Shown: positions 1-8,854, counted from the first letter of the stretch. The stretch: DNA of 64,000 bases from Hahella sp. (GCA_028280065.1 JANQMN010000040.1:1-64000); one strand, 5' to 3'. Program-made: numbers and translations. The notes: generated from the sequence alone by a model not told the origin.

Positions 1-48
1 AACAGCTCTTTCTCTGAACTCGGGTGAATATCGATTTCCTTTTTTCAT
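1..48 (-). CDS. IS3-family transposase OrfA, N-terminal 16 codons only
   Basis: The gene enters from the left edge and only its start is in the window. Read on the minus strand from the ATG at 48-46 it gives MKKGNRYSPEFRERAV. This matches the usual beginning of IS3-family OrfA proteins, whose helix-turn-helix domain starts with a 'YSPEFRERAV'-type motif. A purine-rich GAGAGG stretch lies about ten bases upstream as ribosome binding site. The family works as an OrfA/OrfAB frameshift pair; the rest lies outside the window. Confidence 0.7.
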   Translation of the reverse strand, partial: MKKGNRYSPEFRERAV

Positions 49-94
49 AAGGTCTATCCTCTCAAGAAATAGACCCTCCGACAAATCCGGGACA
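1..94 (-). mobile_element. End of an IS3-family insertion sequence
   Basis: On the minus strand the element would begin TGTCCCGGATTTGTCGG at position 94, followed by about 45 bases of leader and then the orfA start. IS3 elements commonly begin with TG, so this fits the terminal inverted repeat next to orfA. Position 94 is placed because the in-frame similarity of the neighbouring transposase gene (F-K-G-R-F-K-S-S) resumes directly after it. The other end and the target duplication are outside the window, so the boundary is good to a few bases only. Confidence 0.6.
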
Positions 95-509
95 CTTCAA
101 AGGGCGTTTCAAGTCGTCAATGGTCAATGCTGACGAATACCTTCTCCGGCTATACCGCTACATAGAACTCAATCCCGTCAGAGCCGGGTTAGTGGAAGAC
201 CCGGCTGAATACGACTGGTCCAGCTACCGTTGTAATGCACTGGGATTGCAGAGTGATCTACTGACGCCACATCCGATTTACCTGGAGCTGGCCAAAAGAA
301 ATAAAACCAGGCAAAAACGCTACCGCGAGTTTTGTCGGTCGGAATTGGAAAGTAAGTTGCTGGAGGACATACGCCACTCAGCTAATAAAGGGCTTGCGTT
401 AGGAGATGAACGATTTATCGAAGAACTTGAGAATCTAAGCCAGAAAAAAATCAGACCGGGAAAGCGGGGGAGACCGGTAGGCTGGAGAAAAGATGGTGGA
501 GGCACGTAA
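95..509 (+). pseudogene. REP-associated (Y1/IS200-like) transposase, 5'-truncated by an IS
   Basis: Only the C-terminal part of a RAYT-type transposase remains. In frame before the first ATG (120) the reading is F-K-G-R-F-K-S-S, followed by YRYIELNPVRAGLV and a P-x-E-Y-x-W-S-S-Y motif, both hallmarks of the family. The HUH (His-hydrophobic-His) metal motif that should lie further upstream is missing, because the IS3-type end sits at 94. A 129-residue ORF from ATG 120 could still be translated but would lack the metal-binding part of the active site. These proteins normally mobilise or maintain REP hairpins; a hairpin follows the gene at 555-584. Confidence 0.75.
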
Positions 510-554
510 AATTATCCATTTATGCCCCCTCGCGGTATTGGGAGTTTGGTGATC

Positions 555-584
555 CCGGCTGTTCGGCACTCGCAATACAGCCGG
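555..584. repeat. REP-like hairpin downstream of the transposase remnant
   Basis: CCGGCTGT (555-562) and ACAGCCGG (577-584) are perfect 8 bp inverted arms around a 14 base loop. GC-rich hairpins beside RAYT genes are the expected substrate of such transposases, but only one copy is seen here, so membership of a repeat family is inference. There is no T-run after it, which argues against a simple terminator. Confidence 0.4.
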
Positions 585-704
585 ATATTCCTGTCGGTTT
601 ACCCAGAAGACTTTTTAATCGACATGACCCCGTGCCGGGCTGCGTTGGATAACTAGTGCCTTTGATCAGCTTCAACAAGATGGAGGGGTACTGACAAAGG
701 TTGT

Positions 705-1328
705 TTACTCACGATTCGATAAGGATTCTGTGGCATACATTTTCAGAAAACTGTTAACGGCAGATTTTACATTTTGCTCAATTTCTACTTTTTTAACCTG
801 TTGTTCAGTGCAAAGTAGGGATCTGATCTGAAGATGACCTCGCATCATTTCAACCAGCTGAATAGCGGCTTGGTCGCAGTCAGGTATGGATAAATATCCT
901 TGTTTAACAAGATGTTTCAGGTAATTGCTAATGACTTTGTAAGAGCGCAATGGACCTTGCTGATAGAGCTTTTCGCCAATCTCCGGGAAGTTGTTGATTT
1001 CTGCGATAACCGTGCGAAACAAGGCTATGGTTCCTGGGTTGGTGATACCCGTGACAAGACGAATACCAATTCTCGTTAGCACTTCTTCGGGATCTCCCTT
1101 CTCCCGATCCTCAGTAGAGATCAGTTGGACAATCTCGTCCAATCTGGCTTCAATCGTTGCAATAAAAAGCCCTTTTTTGCTTCCGAACCGGTTGTAAATA
1201 TTGCGCCTTGATCCTCCTGCTCTGGCGATTACCATATCAAGTGATACTTCCTTATATCCTTTCTCAATAAATAGTTCTTTGGCAACGTCCAATAGAGCTG
1301 CGTTTCGCTTTTCAACTCCTTTAGGCAT
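705..1328 (-). CDS. TetR/AcrR-family repressor of the adjacent RND pump
   Basis: The 207-residue protein starts with a typical TetR DNA-binding domain: 'LLDVAKELFIEKGYKEVSL' (residues 12-30), then 'AGGSRRNIYNRFGSKKGLF', the recognition helix and its following turn. The C-terminal part (about 80-200) is the variable ligand-binding and dimerisation domain. It is transcribed away from the RND adaptor/pump genes, with a 107 bp divergent spacer carrying two copies of a 20 bp near-palindrome. That layout is the classic one for a local repressor released by a toxic substrate of the pump. The inducer cannot be deduced. Confidence 0.9.
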   Translation of the reverse strand: MPKGVEKRNAALLDVAKELFIEKGYKEVSLDMVIARAGGSRRNIYNRFGSKKGLFIATIEARLDEIVQLISTEDREKGDPEEVLTRIGIRLVTGITNPGTIALFRTVIAEINNFPEIGEKLYQQGPLRSYKVISNYLKHLVKQGYLSIPDCDQAAIQLVEMMRGHLQIRSLLCTEQQVKKVEIEQNVKSAVNSFLKMYATESLSNRE

Positions 1329-1352
1329 GTGTTTCCACCATTAACATTAATT

Positions 1353-1420
1353 ATGGTATTTGATAGTACCATTGTTGTTCGCTCATGTGCTACCATATCG
1401 ATGGTATTCATCAGTACCAT
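1353..1420. promoter_or_regulatory. Twin TetR operators between repressor and pump operon
   Basis: ATGGTATTTGATAGTACCAT (1353-1372) and ATGGTATTCATCAGTACCAT (1401-1420) agree at 18 of 20 positions and each is close to palindromic (ATGGTA...TACCAT). A further TACCAT half-site lies at 1391-1396. The first copy is 25 bp before the tetR start and the second ends 16 bp before the adaptor start, so one repressor could shut both promoters. Confidence 0.75.
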
Positions 1421-1435
1421 TTTTCGGAGGAGAAT

Positions 1436-2536
1436 ATGAGCCATAAGCGACTTATCCAGTTGATCCTTTTACAAGCGTTATTGTCCTGTTCATTTGTTCA
1501 TGCTGAGCAGGATAAGCGTCCGATATTTTGGACTGAAGTGGCTAGTTATCAGCAACCTCATCAACTGCCAATTTCTGGCACGACTAGGAACTCAATTCAG
1601 GCCATTCTTAGTTTCGAAACAAGTGGAAAAGTTGAAAAAGTACTGGTAGACGTCGGCGATGAGGTAAGAAAAGGCCAAGTTCTGGCGCAATTGGAGCAAA
1701 CCGAAAGGAACCTTGAAGTTGCAGAGCTAGCCAGCGTACTTGAGGAAGCAAAGTCTATACAGTTTGAGAGGTTACTGGATTATAAACGGCGCAAAAATCT
1801 AATAGTGGATGGTTGGGTTAGCCAGGAAAGCTATGAGATCTCTCAAACCAGATTGAAAAGTGCCAATGCGAATGTCGACGCTGTGACCGCGAGATTAAAC
1901 CAAGCTAAAAAGCGGGTGGCTGATGGCATTCTGGTAGCCCCTTATGCCGGCAGCATATCGAGACGCCTCATTGAACAATCACAAAATATAGCCGCCCGGC
2001 AGGAGGCCTTTCATATTCTTGGATCCAAAGGGCAGGTAGAGGTTGTCATTCACCTACCGGAAAGTCTGATTTTTGACATTGAAGTAAATAGCCAACATTT
2101 GGTGATGATTCCGGGCTTATCCGAAGAACCGATTCCCGCAACTATGTCAGAGATTAGCAGTACAACAGCAAACACAAATAGCTTTGAAGCTACCCTACAA
2201 ATAGATGGTAACTTTAAAACTGTTAAAAGTGGATTGACTGCTCAAGTTCTTCTGCAAACCAAAGTTTCGAAAACCAACTCCCCGGCATCATTGTTCATTC
2301 CCCATGGTGCCTTTCTGGCTTCACAGAACGATATTATTAAAGTGTTTCGGTACAACCGGCAGGACAGCACTTTATCTGATGTTGCGTTAAAAGTAGTCGC
2401 TTTGGATAAAGATGGAGTGTTAGCGACCGGACCGCTTAAGCCTGGAGAGATTATCGCAAGTAAAGGTGTTTCGTTCCTAAGCAACGGACAGGAAGTCACG
2501 CTGCTGGCTGATAAACCACTTCGTTACAATCCATAG
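1436..2536 (+). CDS. RND efflux periplasmic adaptor (membrane fusion protein)
   Basis: The 366-residue protein begins with a signal peptide (MSHKRLIQLILLQALLSCSF, cleaved after about V-H-A). It has the biotinyl-lipoyl half motif 'GKVEKVLVDVGDEVRKGQVLAQL', a central coiled hairpin rich in A/L/K (roughly 100-160) and the returning lipoyl half 'ADGILVAPYAGSISRR', all typical of HlyD/AcrA-type adaptors. I chose ATG 1436 because a GGAGGAG ribosome site sits just before it and the signal peptide starts there; the earlier in-frame start at 1385 lies in the operator region. It links the inner-membrane pump to an outer-membrane channel. No channel gene is present nearby, so a TolC-like protein encoded elsewhere is implied. 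Confidence 0.9.
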   Translation: MSHKRLIQLILLQALLSCSFVHAEQDKRPIFWTEVASYQQPHQLPISGTTRNSIQAILSFETSGKVEKVLVDVGDEVRKGQVLAQLEQTERNLEVAELASVLEEAKSIQFERLLDYKRRKNLIVDGWVSQESYEISQTRLKSANANVDAVTARLNQAKKRVADGILVAPYAGSISRRLIEQSQNIAARQEAFHILGSKGQVEVVIHLPESLIFDIEVNSQHLVMIPGLSEEPIPATMSEISSTTANTNSFEATLQIDGNFKTVKSGLTAQVLLQTKVSKTNSPASLFIPHGAFLASQNDIIKVFRYNRQDSTLSDVALKVVALDKDGVLATGPLKPGEIIASKGVSFLSNGQEVTLLADKPLRYNP

Positions 2537-2548
2537 GGCTCATCACTA

Positions 2549-5500
2549 ATGAATATATCAGTGATTGCTGATCGTTATCAGCCAGTCGTATTGTCCTTGG
2601 TGGGTTTGCTAATGCTGATGGGGATTGTTAACTACTTTTCCTTACCGGCGCAGGAAGACCCGGAAATAACTGTGCGGGAAGCCGTAGTAACGACGAGCTT
2701 TCCAGGATTGTCTTCTGATAATGTTGAGTTATTGATCACAAAGAAGTTGGAGGAATACATTAGGGAAATTCCCGAAATTGATGAAATACGTTCCACCAGT
2801 CGAAATGGTATTTCTATCATCTACGCAAAAGCCCACGATAAATATACCGATCTAGACCTAATCTGGGATGATTTGAAAGAGCAAGTCGAGGCGGCGCAAT
2901 CAGTTTTACCAAGTGGTACGTCCAGATCGATAGTCAATGACCAATATGGCGATGTTGCTGTAATGACTGTGGCTTTAACTGGTGAAGGATACAGAGCGGG
3001 AGAAAAATTTGATTTCGCACAGCATGTTCGGGACCAATTATTTAATGTCAAAGGTACTAAAAAGGTGGATCTCCACGGTGTTCTTCCTGAACAGATAGTC
3101 GTGGAGTTTTCTAACGAAACTATTGGTGAGTTCGGCATTACTCAACAGCAAATAGCCAACACCCTTAAATCTCAGAATGTTATCAAGCCAGGCGGTGAAA
3201 TCGATTTAGGTAAAACCAGATTTCTTATCAACCCAAGTGGACAAATTAAGACAATTGCTGAACTCGAATCTTTACTAATCAGCTCTCCCAGTCAGAATCA
3301 AATTATTTCTCTGGGTGATATCGCTACGATATCCCGAGAAGTTGTCGATCCTCCATTAACATCTGCTTACTTTAATGGCGAACCTGCAATTATCTTCGCG
3401 ATAGCCATGCTCGATGGCGTGCGAAGTTTAGACTACTCACCACTGTTAAAGGCGGAGCTTGGTAAGATTGAGCAAAGCCTACCTTACGGAGTTGAGCTGG
3501 ATATAGTCACCGACCAGGCAGAACAGGTAGAAAATGCAGTGTTCGGTGTAACTTACAGTGTCATACAAACTTTAGTGATTGTATTGGCAGTAGTTATTCT
3601 TTTTTTGGGAGTCAGAACCGGCTTAATTGTCGGTGCGATTGTCCCCGGTGTCATGCTGATTACCTTAGCTGCAATGGGGATTTGGGATATACCTTTGCAG
3701 AGAATGAGCCTTGCAACACTGGTTATTGCATTGGGTCTGCTGGTTGATAATGGCATAGTGATAGCAGAGGACTTTAAGCGGCGTCTTGAGTCTGGCGTCA
3801 GTAGAAATGAAGCCCTCAGTGCTACAGGGAAAGAGCTGGCTTTACCCCTCCTGGCTTCAACGCTAACGACTATTCTGGTGTTTTTGCCCTTGATGTTAGC
3901 CGAACATACATCAGGTGAATACACTCGTTCTATTTCCCAAATTGTACTTGTATCGTTGCTGACCTCATGGGTGTTGGCAATGACCGTTACACCTATTCTC
4001 TGTAAGAGATTTATGAAGCTTCCAGAGAAACAAACGGGAAAAAAACATCATCAACCCACTTATTTTGCCAAGATTGAAGCGGGATATGGTGTATTGCTGA
4101 GAAACTTGCTTTGTCATAAGAAGCTCTTCATCAGCGCAATGATTCTAATGTTTGTCTTGGGCGTGATGGGGATAATGAATGCTCCCAAGAAGTTTTTTCC
4201 CAATAGCGACCGGTCTCAAGTGCTAATCACTTTGGAATTAGCCTCTAGTGCAACATTGAATCAAACCAATACAGTTCTTAAGCAAGTCTTCAATTATCTT
4301 GTAGACGAGGAACGCTTTCCTGCAATAGAGGATTATGCAGCTTATGCAGGCTATGGCGGACCCCGCTTTGTCCTGTCTCTTTCACCGTTAGCCGTAGCTT
4401 CAAATCGAGGCTTCATTGTTGCGAACGTAGACGAACCCGAGAATATGGAAACCACGATAAAGGAGCTGCGTTTACTTTTCTCCCGGCAATTTCCGGACAT
4501 TAACGTGCGAGTGGCGGATATGTTCCTTGGCCCGACCGACCCGAATATTATTCATTTGCAGGTAAAAGGGCCGGATGCGCAAGTTGTATATGAGAAAGGA
4601 AAAAAGCTGGCTGAAATGCTCAAAGAAGTGCCCGGTCTAATCGATGTTTGGCAAGATTGGGAAAGCCCGGTTCCTAAAGCAAGTATAGTCTTGGATCAAG
4701 CAAAAGCCCGGCGCGCCGGCGTATCCAGCGATCAGGTCGCCTCCTCCTTATCTCGGTTTTACTCCGGAAATGCAGTATCAGCTTATTACGAAGGCGACGA
4801 TGCTCTGCCGATTGTCATGCGGGGTGACCAGAACCAACGTCGAGATCTTACTCAACTTTATGGACTGAACATAGAAAATGCCAGCGGTGAATACATACCC
4901 ATTTTACAAGTTGCCGATGTTCAAATTGACAGTGAGTTCGGTGCCATCCAGCGTGAAGATCTGACCCGGGTTTCAACGGTAGAAGGGAGACCTCTTGATA
5001 AATCACCGGAGGATTTGGTGCCTCTAATAAAGCCTATTCTAGATAAGCTGGATCTGATGCTACCTCCGGGACACACCGTAGAAATTGATGGAATCATTGC
5101 CGATTCAGCCACTGGCAAAAAAGCGCTTGCTGCAAATATGCCGCTTTGTATGGGGCTGGTGATTATCTTATTGGTTGCCCAGTTCAATGGTTTTAAAAGG
5201 CCATTGATGATATTGGCGACCATTCCACTCGTGGTTATAGGCGCCGCTATAGGTCTACAGTTGATGGGGGCCGAGTTTGGTTTCATGGTAATTCTCGGGC
5301 TGTTATCGCTCGCTGGAATAGTAATCAATAATGCGATTGTTTTAATTGATCGCATCGATATTGAACGAACCAGATTCAAGGATCTTCATAACGCTATTAT
5401 TCAAGCATCAAAGCAGCGTCTTAGACCCATCATAATGACAATGGTCACCACCATATTAGGTTTACTGCCCCTAATTGTTTCTGTAGATCCTCTGTTTTAT

Positions 5501-5644
5501 GGAATGGCGAGTGTGATCGCTTTCGGTTTGGCTATAGGCACCGTTTTGACCTTAGGCGTCACGCCGGTACTGTACGCGATGCTAACGAAAAATTCCGATG
5601 CTCCCTCAAATATACAAATTCCTGCAATTTTGCCCGGTAACTAG
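2549..5644 (+). CDS. RND-family efflux pump, inner-membrane transporter
   Basis: At 1031 residues this is full length for the AcrB/HAE1 group. The first membrane helix is at 10-30, followed by 'FSLPAQEDPEITVREAVVTT' and 'FPGLSSDNVE', the usual start of the porter domain. A block of helices around 335-500 contains 'GLLVDNGIVIAEDF', whose Asp belongs to the proton relay. The second half repeats the plan, ending with a helix block from about 865 that includes 'SLAGIVINNAIVLIDRID'. It begins 12 bp after the adaptor stop, so the two form one operon under the TetR repressor. It should expel hydrophobic toxicants from periplasm or membrane using proton motive force. The exact substrate is not visible. 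Confidence 0.93.
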   Translation: MNISVIADRYQPVVLSLVGLLMLMGIVNYFSLPAQEDPEITVREAVVTTSFPGLSSDNVELLITKKLEEYIREIPEIDEIRSTSRNGISIIYAKAHDKYTDLDLIWDDLKEQVEAAQSVLPSGTSRSIVNDQYGDVAVMTVALTGEGYRAGEKFDFAQHVRDQLFNVKGTKKVDLHGVLPEQIVVEFSNETIGEFGITQQQIANTLKSQNVIKPGGEIDLGKTRFLINPSGQIKTIAELESLLISSPSQNQIISLGDIATISREVVDPPLTSAYFNGEPAIIFAIAMLDGVRSLDYSPLLKAELGKIEQSLPYGVELDIVTDQAEQVENAVFGVTYSVIQTLVIVLAVVILFLGVRTGLIVGAIVPGVMLITLAAMGIWDIPLQRMSLATLVIALGLLVDNGIVIAEDFKRRLESGVSRNEALSATGKELALPLLASTLTTILVFLPLMLAEHTSGEYTRSISQIVLVSLLTSWVLAMTVTPILCKRFMKLPEKQTGKKHHQPTYFAKIEAGYGVLLRNLLCHKKLFISAMILMFVLGVMGIMNAPKKFFPNSDRSQVLITLELASSATLNQTNTVLKQVFNYLVDEERFPAIEDYAAYAGYGGPRFVLSLSPLAVASNRGFIVANVDEPENMETTIKELRLLFSRQFPDINVRVADMFLGPTDPNIIHLQVKGPDAQVVYEKGKKLAEMLKEVPGLIDVWQDWESPVPKASIVLDQAKARRAGVSSDQVASSLSRFYSGNAVSAYYEGDDALPIVMRGDQNQRRDLTQLYGLNIENASGEYIPILQVADVQIDSEFGAIQREDLTRVSTVEGRPLDKSPEDLVPLIKPILDKLDLMLPPGHTVEIDGIIADSATGKKALAANMPLCMGLVIILLVAQFNGFKRPLMILATIPLVVIGAAIGLQLMGAEFGFMVILGLLSLAGIVINNAIVLIDRIDIERTRFKDLHNAIIQASKQRLRPIIMTMVTTILGLLPLIVSVDPLFYGMASVIAFGLAIGTVLTLGVTPVLYAMLTKNSDAPSNIQIPAILPGN

Positions 5645-5673
5645 TTATCGGGCAGTCAAACAGTTTTTCTGCC
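5631..5673 (+). terminator. Hairpins over the end of the RND gene, possible terminator
   Basis: A 24 base near-perfect palindrome (5631-5654, arms beginning TGCCCGGTAACT, one G:T mismatch) spans the pump stop codon at 5642-5644. A second hairpin, GGCAG (5651-5655) with CTGCC (5669-5673), has a TTTTT run inside its loop. The two structures compete for the same bases. Termination is plausible but the T-run placement is not classical. Confidence 0.4.
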
Positions 5674-5765
5674 TAATGGATTGCCTTGCAATAAATCTGT
5701 TGGCCCGATACGAACTGCCCCGATGAACCTAACACACTTTGTATGCACCAATGTAGGAGACTCTA

Positions 5766-6029
5766 ATGAACAAGAGAAAAGATATGTCATTGATGACTGT
5801 TGTTTTAGGACGGCTAAATCTGAGTTTGCCAAGACTGTTAGATCTCGACAACCATGTCGGAAACGGAGGCAGACTGCTGGACGAAGATTTATACTTTTTG
5901 CATAAAGCTATTGAAGACTCAAAAAGGGTTATGCCGCTATTTAAACGGAATCCTGAGTTTCAGATGCCGGAAATGAAACTTTACTCTCTTTATAATTCCA
6001 TCCTTAAAAAGGCCTTGGATAACGAATAG
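5766..6029 (+). CDS. Small protein of unknown function (87 aa)
   Basis: A good ribosome site (GTAGGAGA) lies a few bases before ATG 5766, which supports a real gene. The protein is soluble, with no signal peptide or membrane helix, and a mixed-charge composition. 'RLLDEDLYFLHKAIEDSKRVMPLFKR' and the last 25 residues look helical. I do not recognise the family. It lies 121 bp after the pump gene on the same strand and 88 bp before another small gene, so co-transcription of the two small genes is possible. Another reading frame in the same place (5681-5905) lacks such a start and is treated as a shadow. Confidence 0.55.
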   Translation: MNKRKDMSLMTVVLGRLNLSLPRLLDLDNHVGNGGRLLDEDLYFLHKAIEDSKRVMPLFKRNPEFQMPEMKLYSLYNSILKKALDNE

Positions 6030-6117
6030 CTTGGTATGAGTCTGAAGGGAATGAATCTTCAATAGAGGGAATATCCATGCCTTAGCCAATGAATTAACTC
6101 TTCATCAAGGAGATAAA

Positions 6118-6372
6118 ATGGGCTTTTTAGACAAAGCAAAAGAGCTTAGCGATAAAGTAAATGAATCCGTTACCGCTTTTAGCAGTGATGAAGTCATCGC
6201 AAATACCGTGATTAAAGCGGTTGAGAAGCAGGAAAAAGTAAATGCAATCCTAAGGGCTAGAGGTTGCAATTACAGGGTTTCAGATATTGATTTAGGCATG
6301 GGTATTCCTCCTTCGGTTACCTTTGGGGTACGCAGGGTAAACGAGCGAGACGAGGATTCGAAGGAGTACTAA
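6118..6372 (+). CDS. Small protein of unknown function (84 aa)
   Basis: AAGGAGAT sits six bases before ATG 6118, one of the best ribosome sites in the window. The N-terminal half, 'MGFLDKAKELSDKVNE' onward to about residue 45, looks like an amphipathic helical hairpin. The second half is a short beta-rich tail with 'DLGMGIPPSVTFGVRRV'. No signal peptide or transmembrane segment is seen. I have a vague impression of conserved hypothetical proteins of this type in marine gammaproteobacteria but cannot attach a function. It follows the 87-residue gene on the same strand. Confidence 0.6.
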   Translation: MGFLDKAKELSDKVNESVTAFSSDEVIANTVIKAVEKQEKVNAILRARGCNYRVSDIDLGMGIPPSVTFGVRRVNERDEDSKEY

Positions 6373-6919
6373 ATGTAGATTACACTGTGATTGAGGCCGA
6401 AGAAATATAACAAAGCCTCTACCTACCTCCTTTCCAAGGCTGCGGATTGCCGCTCTGATGCCTTCTATCGGATGCCTTCTATTGGTGACTAGGCGGCTCT
6501 CTGTATTCCAACCATCAGGCCAAGTTTTTTAATTTGGGTCACAATAGTGCTCCTTTGTTCCCATTATCCAGGGAAACAAACGAGCTTCAAAGCCTATTCG
6601 TGCAGGATAAGACTGTGAGATATGTCTTACACGTTTTTCAGAAATATCTCACACGCCCGCTTTTGCCAATTCTTACTTCAAACACCACACTTTGTTCAAG
6701 ATAAGCAATCTTGGGTAGTGGAACAGTTCCTTGGTTGGGCTGGGCAGTTTCACCAAACCGCGTCAGACTTTGTTCGTCTATCGCCTCTTAAATTACTGAA
6801 GTTCAGCGTGGCTAATCTCTCTTATGGCCGACAACGTAAAGCGGATGAGTATTTAAGTCCTTAAAGTTTTTTTGCTAAAGGGTTTCGATAACTAACATGC
6901 GACCAGAAAGTGAGAAAGA
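6373..6919. other. 547 bp intergenic region with a tandem repeat and an inverted repeat
   Basis: Two short structures are visible. A 14 bp tandem repeat, GATGCCTTCTATCG then GATGCCTTCTATTG, lies at 6457-6484. A perfect 10 bp inverted repeat, TGTGAGATAT (6614-6623) and ATATCTCACA (6644-6653), could be an operator or a hairpin. An 80-codon ORF at 6622-6864 starts inside the inverted repeat and shows no protein features, so I do not call it. The promoter of the signalling operon at 6920 is probably in the last 150 bases. Confidence 0.45.
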
Positions 6920-8854
6920 ATGAACATTTTAGTCCTGGATACTTCACGACTGTATTATAGAATGATGACCCAGCTGCTAGAGGATAAGCAAGACATTCAT
7001 CTCACTCATCGCAGCAATACTGTTGAAGCTATAGAGCAGGTTTCGACAAATAAATATAGCCTAATTTGTACGGCGCTACATTTGGGTAATACTACCGGAA
7101 TTGATTTTGCCGACGAAGTTCAACGAAAGCTTAAATCTATTTGTACTCCCATAATATTGCTTACCCCTGAACACTCTTCTGAGTTCGAACAACCCTATGC
7201 AAAGTCAAATATATCAGCCTCTTTCAACAATAATGAGTTGGATTCGCTTGTCAACTTTATCCTTAGGCTGCAGGTCAAACAAAGCAAGTTTTATGGACGA
7301 GTGCTGTATGTGGAAGATCTGAAGTCTCAAAGGCTGCTTATCAGCGCAATTTTTGAGAGTCGCGGGTTGGAGGTCGATGCGTTTGAAACCGCGGAAGGGG
7401 CTCTAGAAAGCTTTCATCGGCAAAACTACGACATTGTGGTAACTGATCTGTTTTTAACGGGCCAACTATCTGGATTGGACCTTATCCGCAGGATTAGAGG
7501 CAGTTCAACAGACAAGGGAAATGTGCCGATCCTGGCGTTGACCGGATACGATGATATTTCGAGACGTAAGCAATTGTTTAACATCGGGGTGAGCGACTAC
7601 GTGCCCAAGCCCGTGAACGAGGAAGAGTTGGTGGCCAGGGTTAAAAACTTAGTTTCTTCCAAGCAGTCGATGTATGAATTGGAACGAAAAAGAAAGCACA
7701 TTAAAGGCTTGAACGATAAACTGCAAAATAACCAGCAGCAGCTGGAAGCGATTATCGACCACTTGCCGGAAATTTTCTACACTAAATCAGCGCAAGGTAC
7801 CATCATCAGGGTCAATAAGCAGTTTAAGAAATCTCTTAATCTGGGTTCAGAACAAATTATCAATCAGTTGATTGAAGATATACTTCCTCCAGCTTGTGCC
7901 GAGCTATCCGACGATGCGGATAAAAAAGTTTTAAAAGATAAGAAACCTATCACTTACGAAGAGAATCTACCTCATCGGGATGGCTCCGACCATCAGTATC
8001 TGACGACAAAAGTTCCTTTGTTTGACGATGAAGAAAAGTGCAACATCATATTGTGTTTAAGTCACGATATCACAAGATCGAAACGCCTCCAGGCGGAACT
8101 TTTGTTGGCAAAAAACCGGGCAGAGAAAGGCAATCAGGCAAGAAGTGAGTTTTTGTCTAATATATCTTATGAAATCCTCAATCCAATGAATGCGGTCATT
8201 GGGATGCTTCAACTCGCGCAGGAAACGAATCTCGATGTTCGCCAACAGAATTACTTGTATAAGGCCAAGTCATCTGCGCAAAAACTGCTACACATGCTTA
8301 ATGATCTTATTGAGTATTCCAAGATAGAATCAGGTAAGCTGGAGTTCGTAACCGTCAAATTTAACTTAATAGAAGTCCTTCACCAGATCAGCGATTCAGT
8401 TGAGCGTGAAGCTTTGCAAAAGAACATCGACATCCGGATAAAACTGGAGAACCCAATTCCAAGAACTGTATTCGGGGATCAGTACCGGATAACTCAAATT
8501 CTCTATCAGCTCATTAGCAACGCTATAAAGTTCAGTCATACCGACAGCGCTGTTTACCTTTCATCTAAGTTATTACAAGAATCGAAAGATACTGTCTTGC
8601 TACAGTTTACAGTTCAAGATAACGGCATCGGTATTTCAAAATCCAAAATGGAAACGTTGTTCTCAAGGTTTGAAAATACCGACACAACTAATACAAAACA
8701 GCGCGGTGGCATCGGACTCGGTCTGGCGATTGCTTACGAACTGACGCAGTTACTCGAGGGTAGAATTTGGGCGGAAAGTGAGGAAGGCAAAGGTTCTAGC
8801 TTTCATTTGGCTGTGCCGCTTCGTAAAAATAGAGAATCGGAACATGGCGACTGA
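6920..8854 (+). CDS. REC-REC-PAS-histidine kinase-like protein lacking the phospho-acceptor His
   Basis: Order of domains in 644 residues: a degenerate receiver (1-120) where the phospho-Asp region reads 'SLICTALHLG' without an aspartate; an intact receiver (about 127-250, Asp176 in 'VVTDLFL', Lys in 'VPKPV'); a PAS segment (about 270-390); a HisKA-like helix pair (about 405-475); and an HATPase domain with the N box ('LISNAIKFS'), G1 ('DNGIGIS') and G2 ('GGIGLGLA'). The H box reads 'FLSNISYEILNPMN', so Tyr417 replaces the histidine. ATP binding looks intact but autophosphorylation on His does not. It may act as an ATP-dependent scaffold or partner of the kinase at 11217-14618. It overlaps the next gene by 11 bp, so the cluster is an operon. 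Confidence 0.85.
   Translation: MNILVLDTSRLYYRMMTQLLEDKQDIHLTHRSNTVEAIEQVSTNKYSLICTALHLGNTTGIDFADEVQRKLKSICTPIILLTPEHSSEFEQPYAKSNISASFNNNELDSLVNFILRLQVKQSKFYGRVLYVEDLKSQRLLISAIFESRGLEVDAFETAEGALESFHRQNYDIVVTDLFLTGQLSGLDLIRRIRGSSTDKGNVPILALTGYDDISRRKQLFNIGVSDYVPKPVNEEELVARVKNLVSSKQSMYELERKRKHIKGLNDKLQNNQQQLEAIIDHLPEIFYTKSAQGTIIRVNKQFKKSLNLGSEQIINQLIEDILPPACAELSDDADKKVLKDKKPITYEENLPHRDGSDHQYLTTKVPLFDDEEKCNIILCLSHDITRSKRLQAELLLAKNRAEKGNQARSEFLSNISYEILNPMNAVIGMLQLAQETNLDVRQQNYLYKAKSSAQKLLHMLNDLIEYSKIESGKLEFVTVKFNLIEVLHQISDSVEREALQKNIDIRIKLENPIPRTVFGDQYRITQILYQLISNAIKFSHTDSAVYLSSKLLQESKDTVLLQFTVQDNGIGISKSKMETLFSRFENTDTTNTKQRGGIGLGLAIAYELTQLLEGRIWAESEEGKGSSFHLAVPLRKNRESEHGD

Noticed and set aside
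1385-1435. Upstream start for the RND adaptor
   Set aside because: It would begin inside the operator region; the GGAGGAG site and signal peptide fix the start at 1436.
6622-6864. 80-codon plus-strand ORF in the gap before the signalling operon
   Set aside because: No ribosome site, starts inside an inverted repeat, and the product shows no domain or sensible composition.
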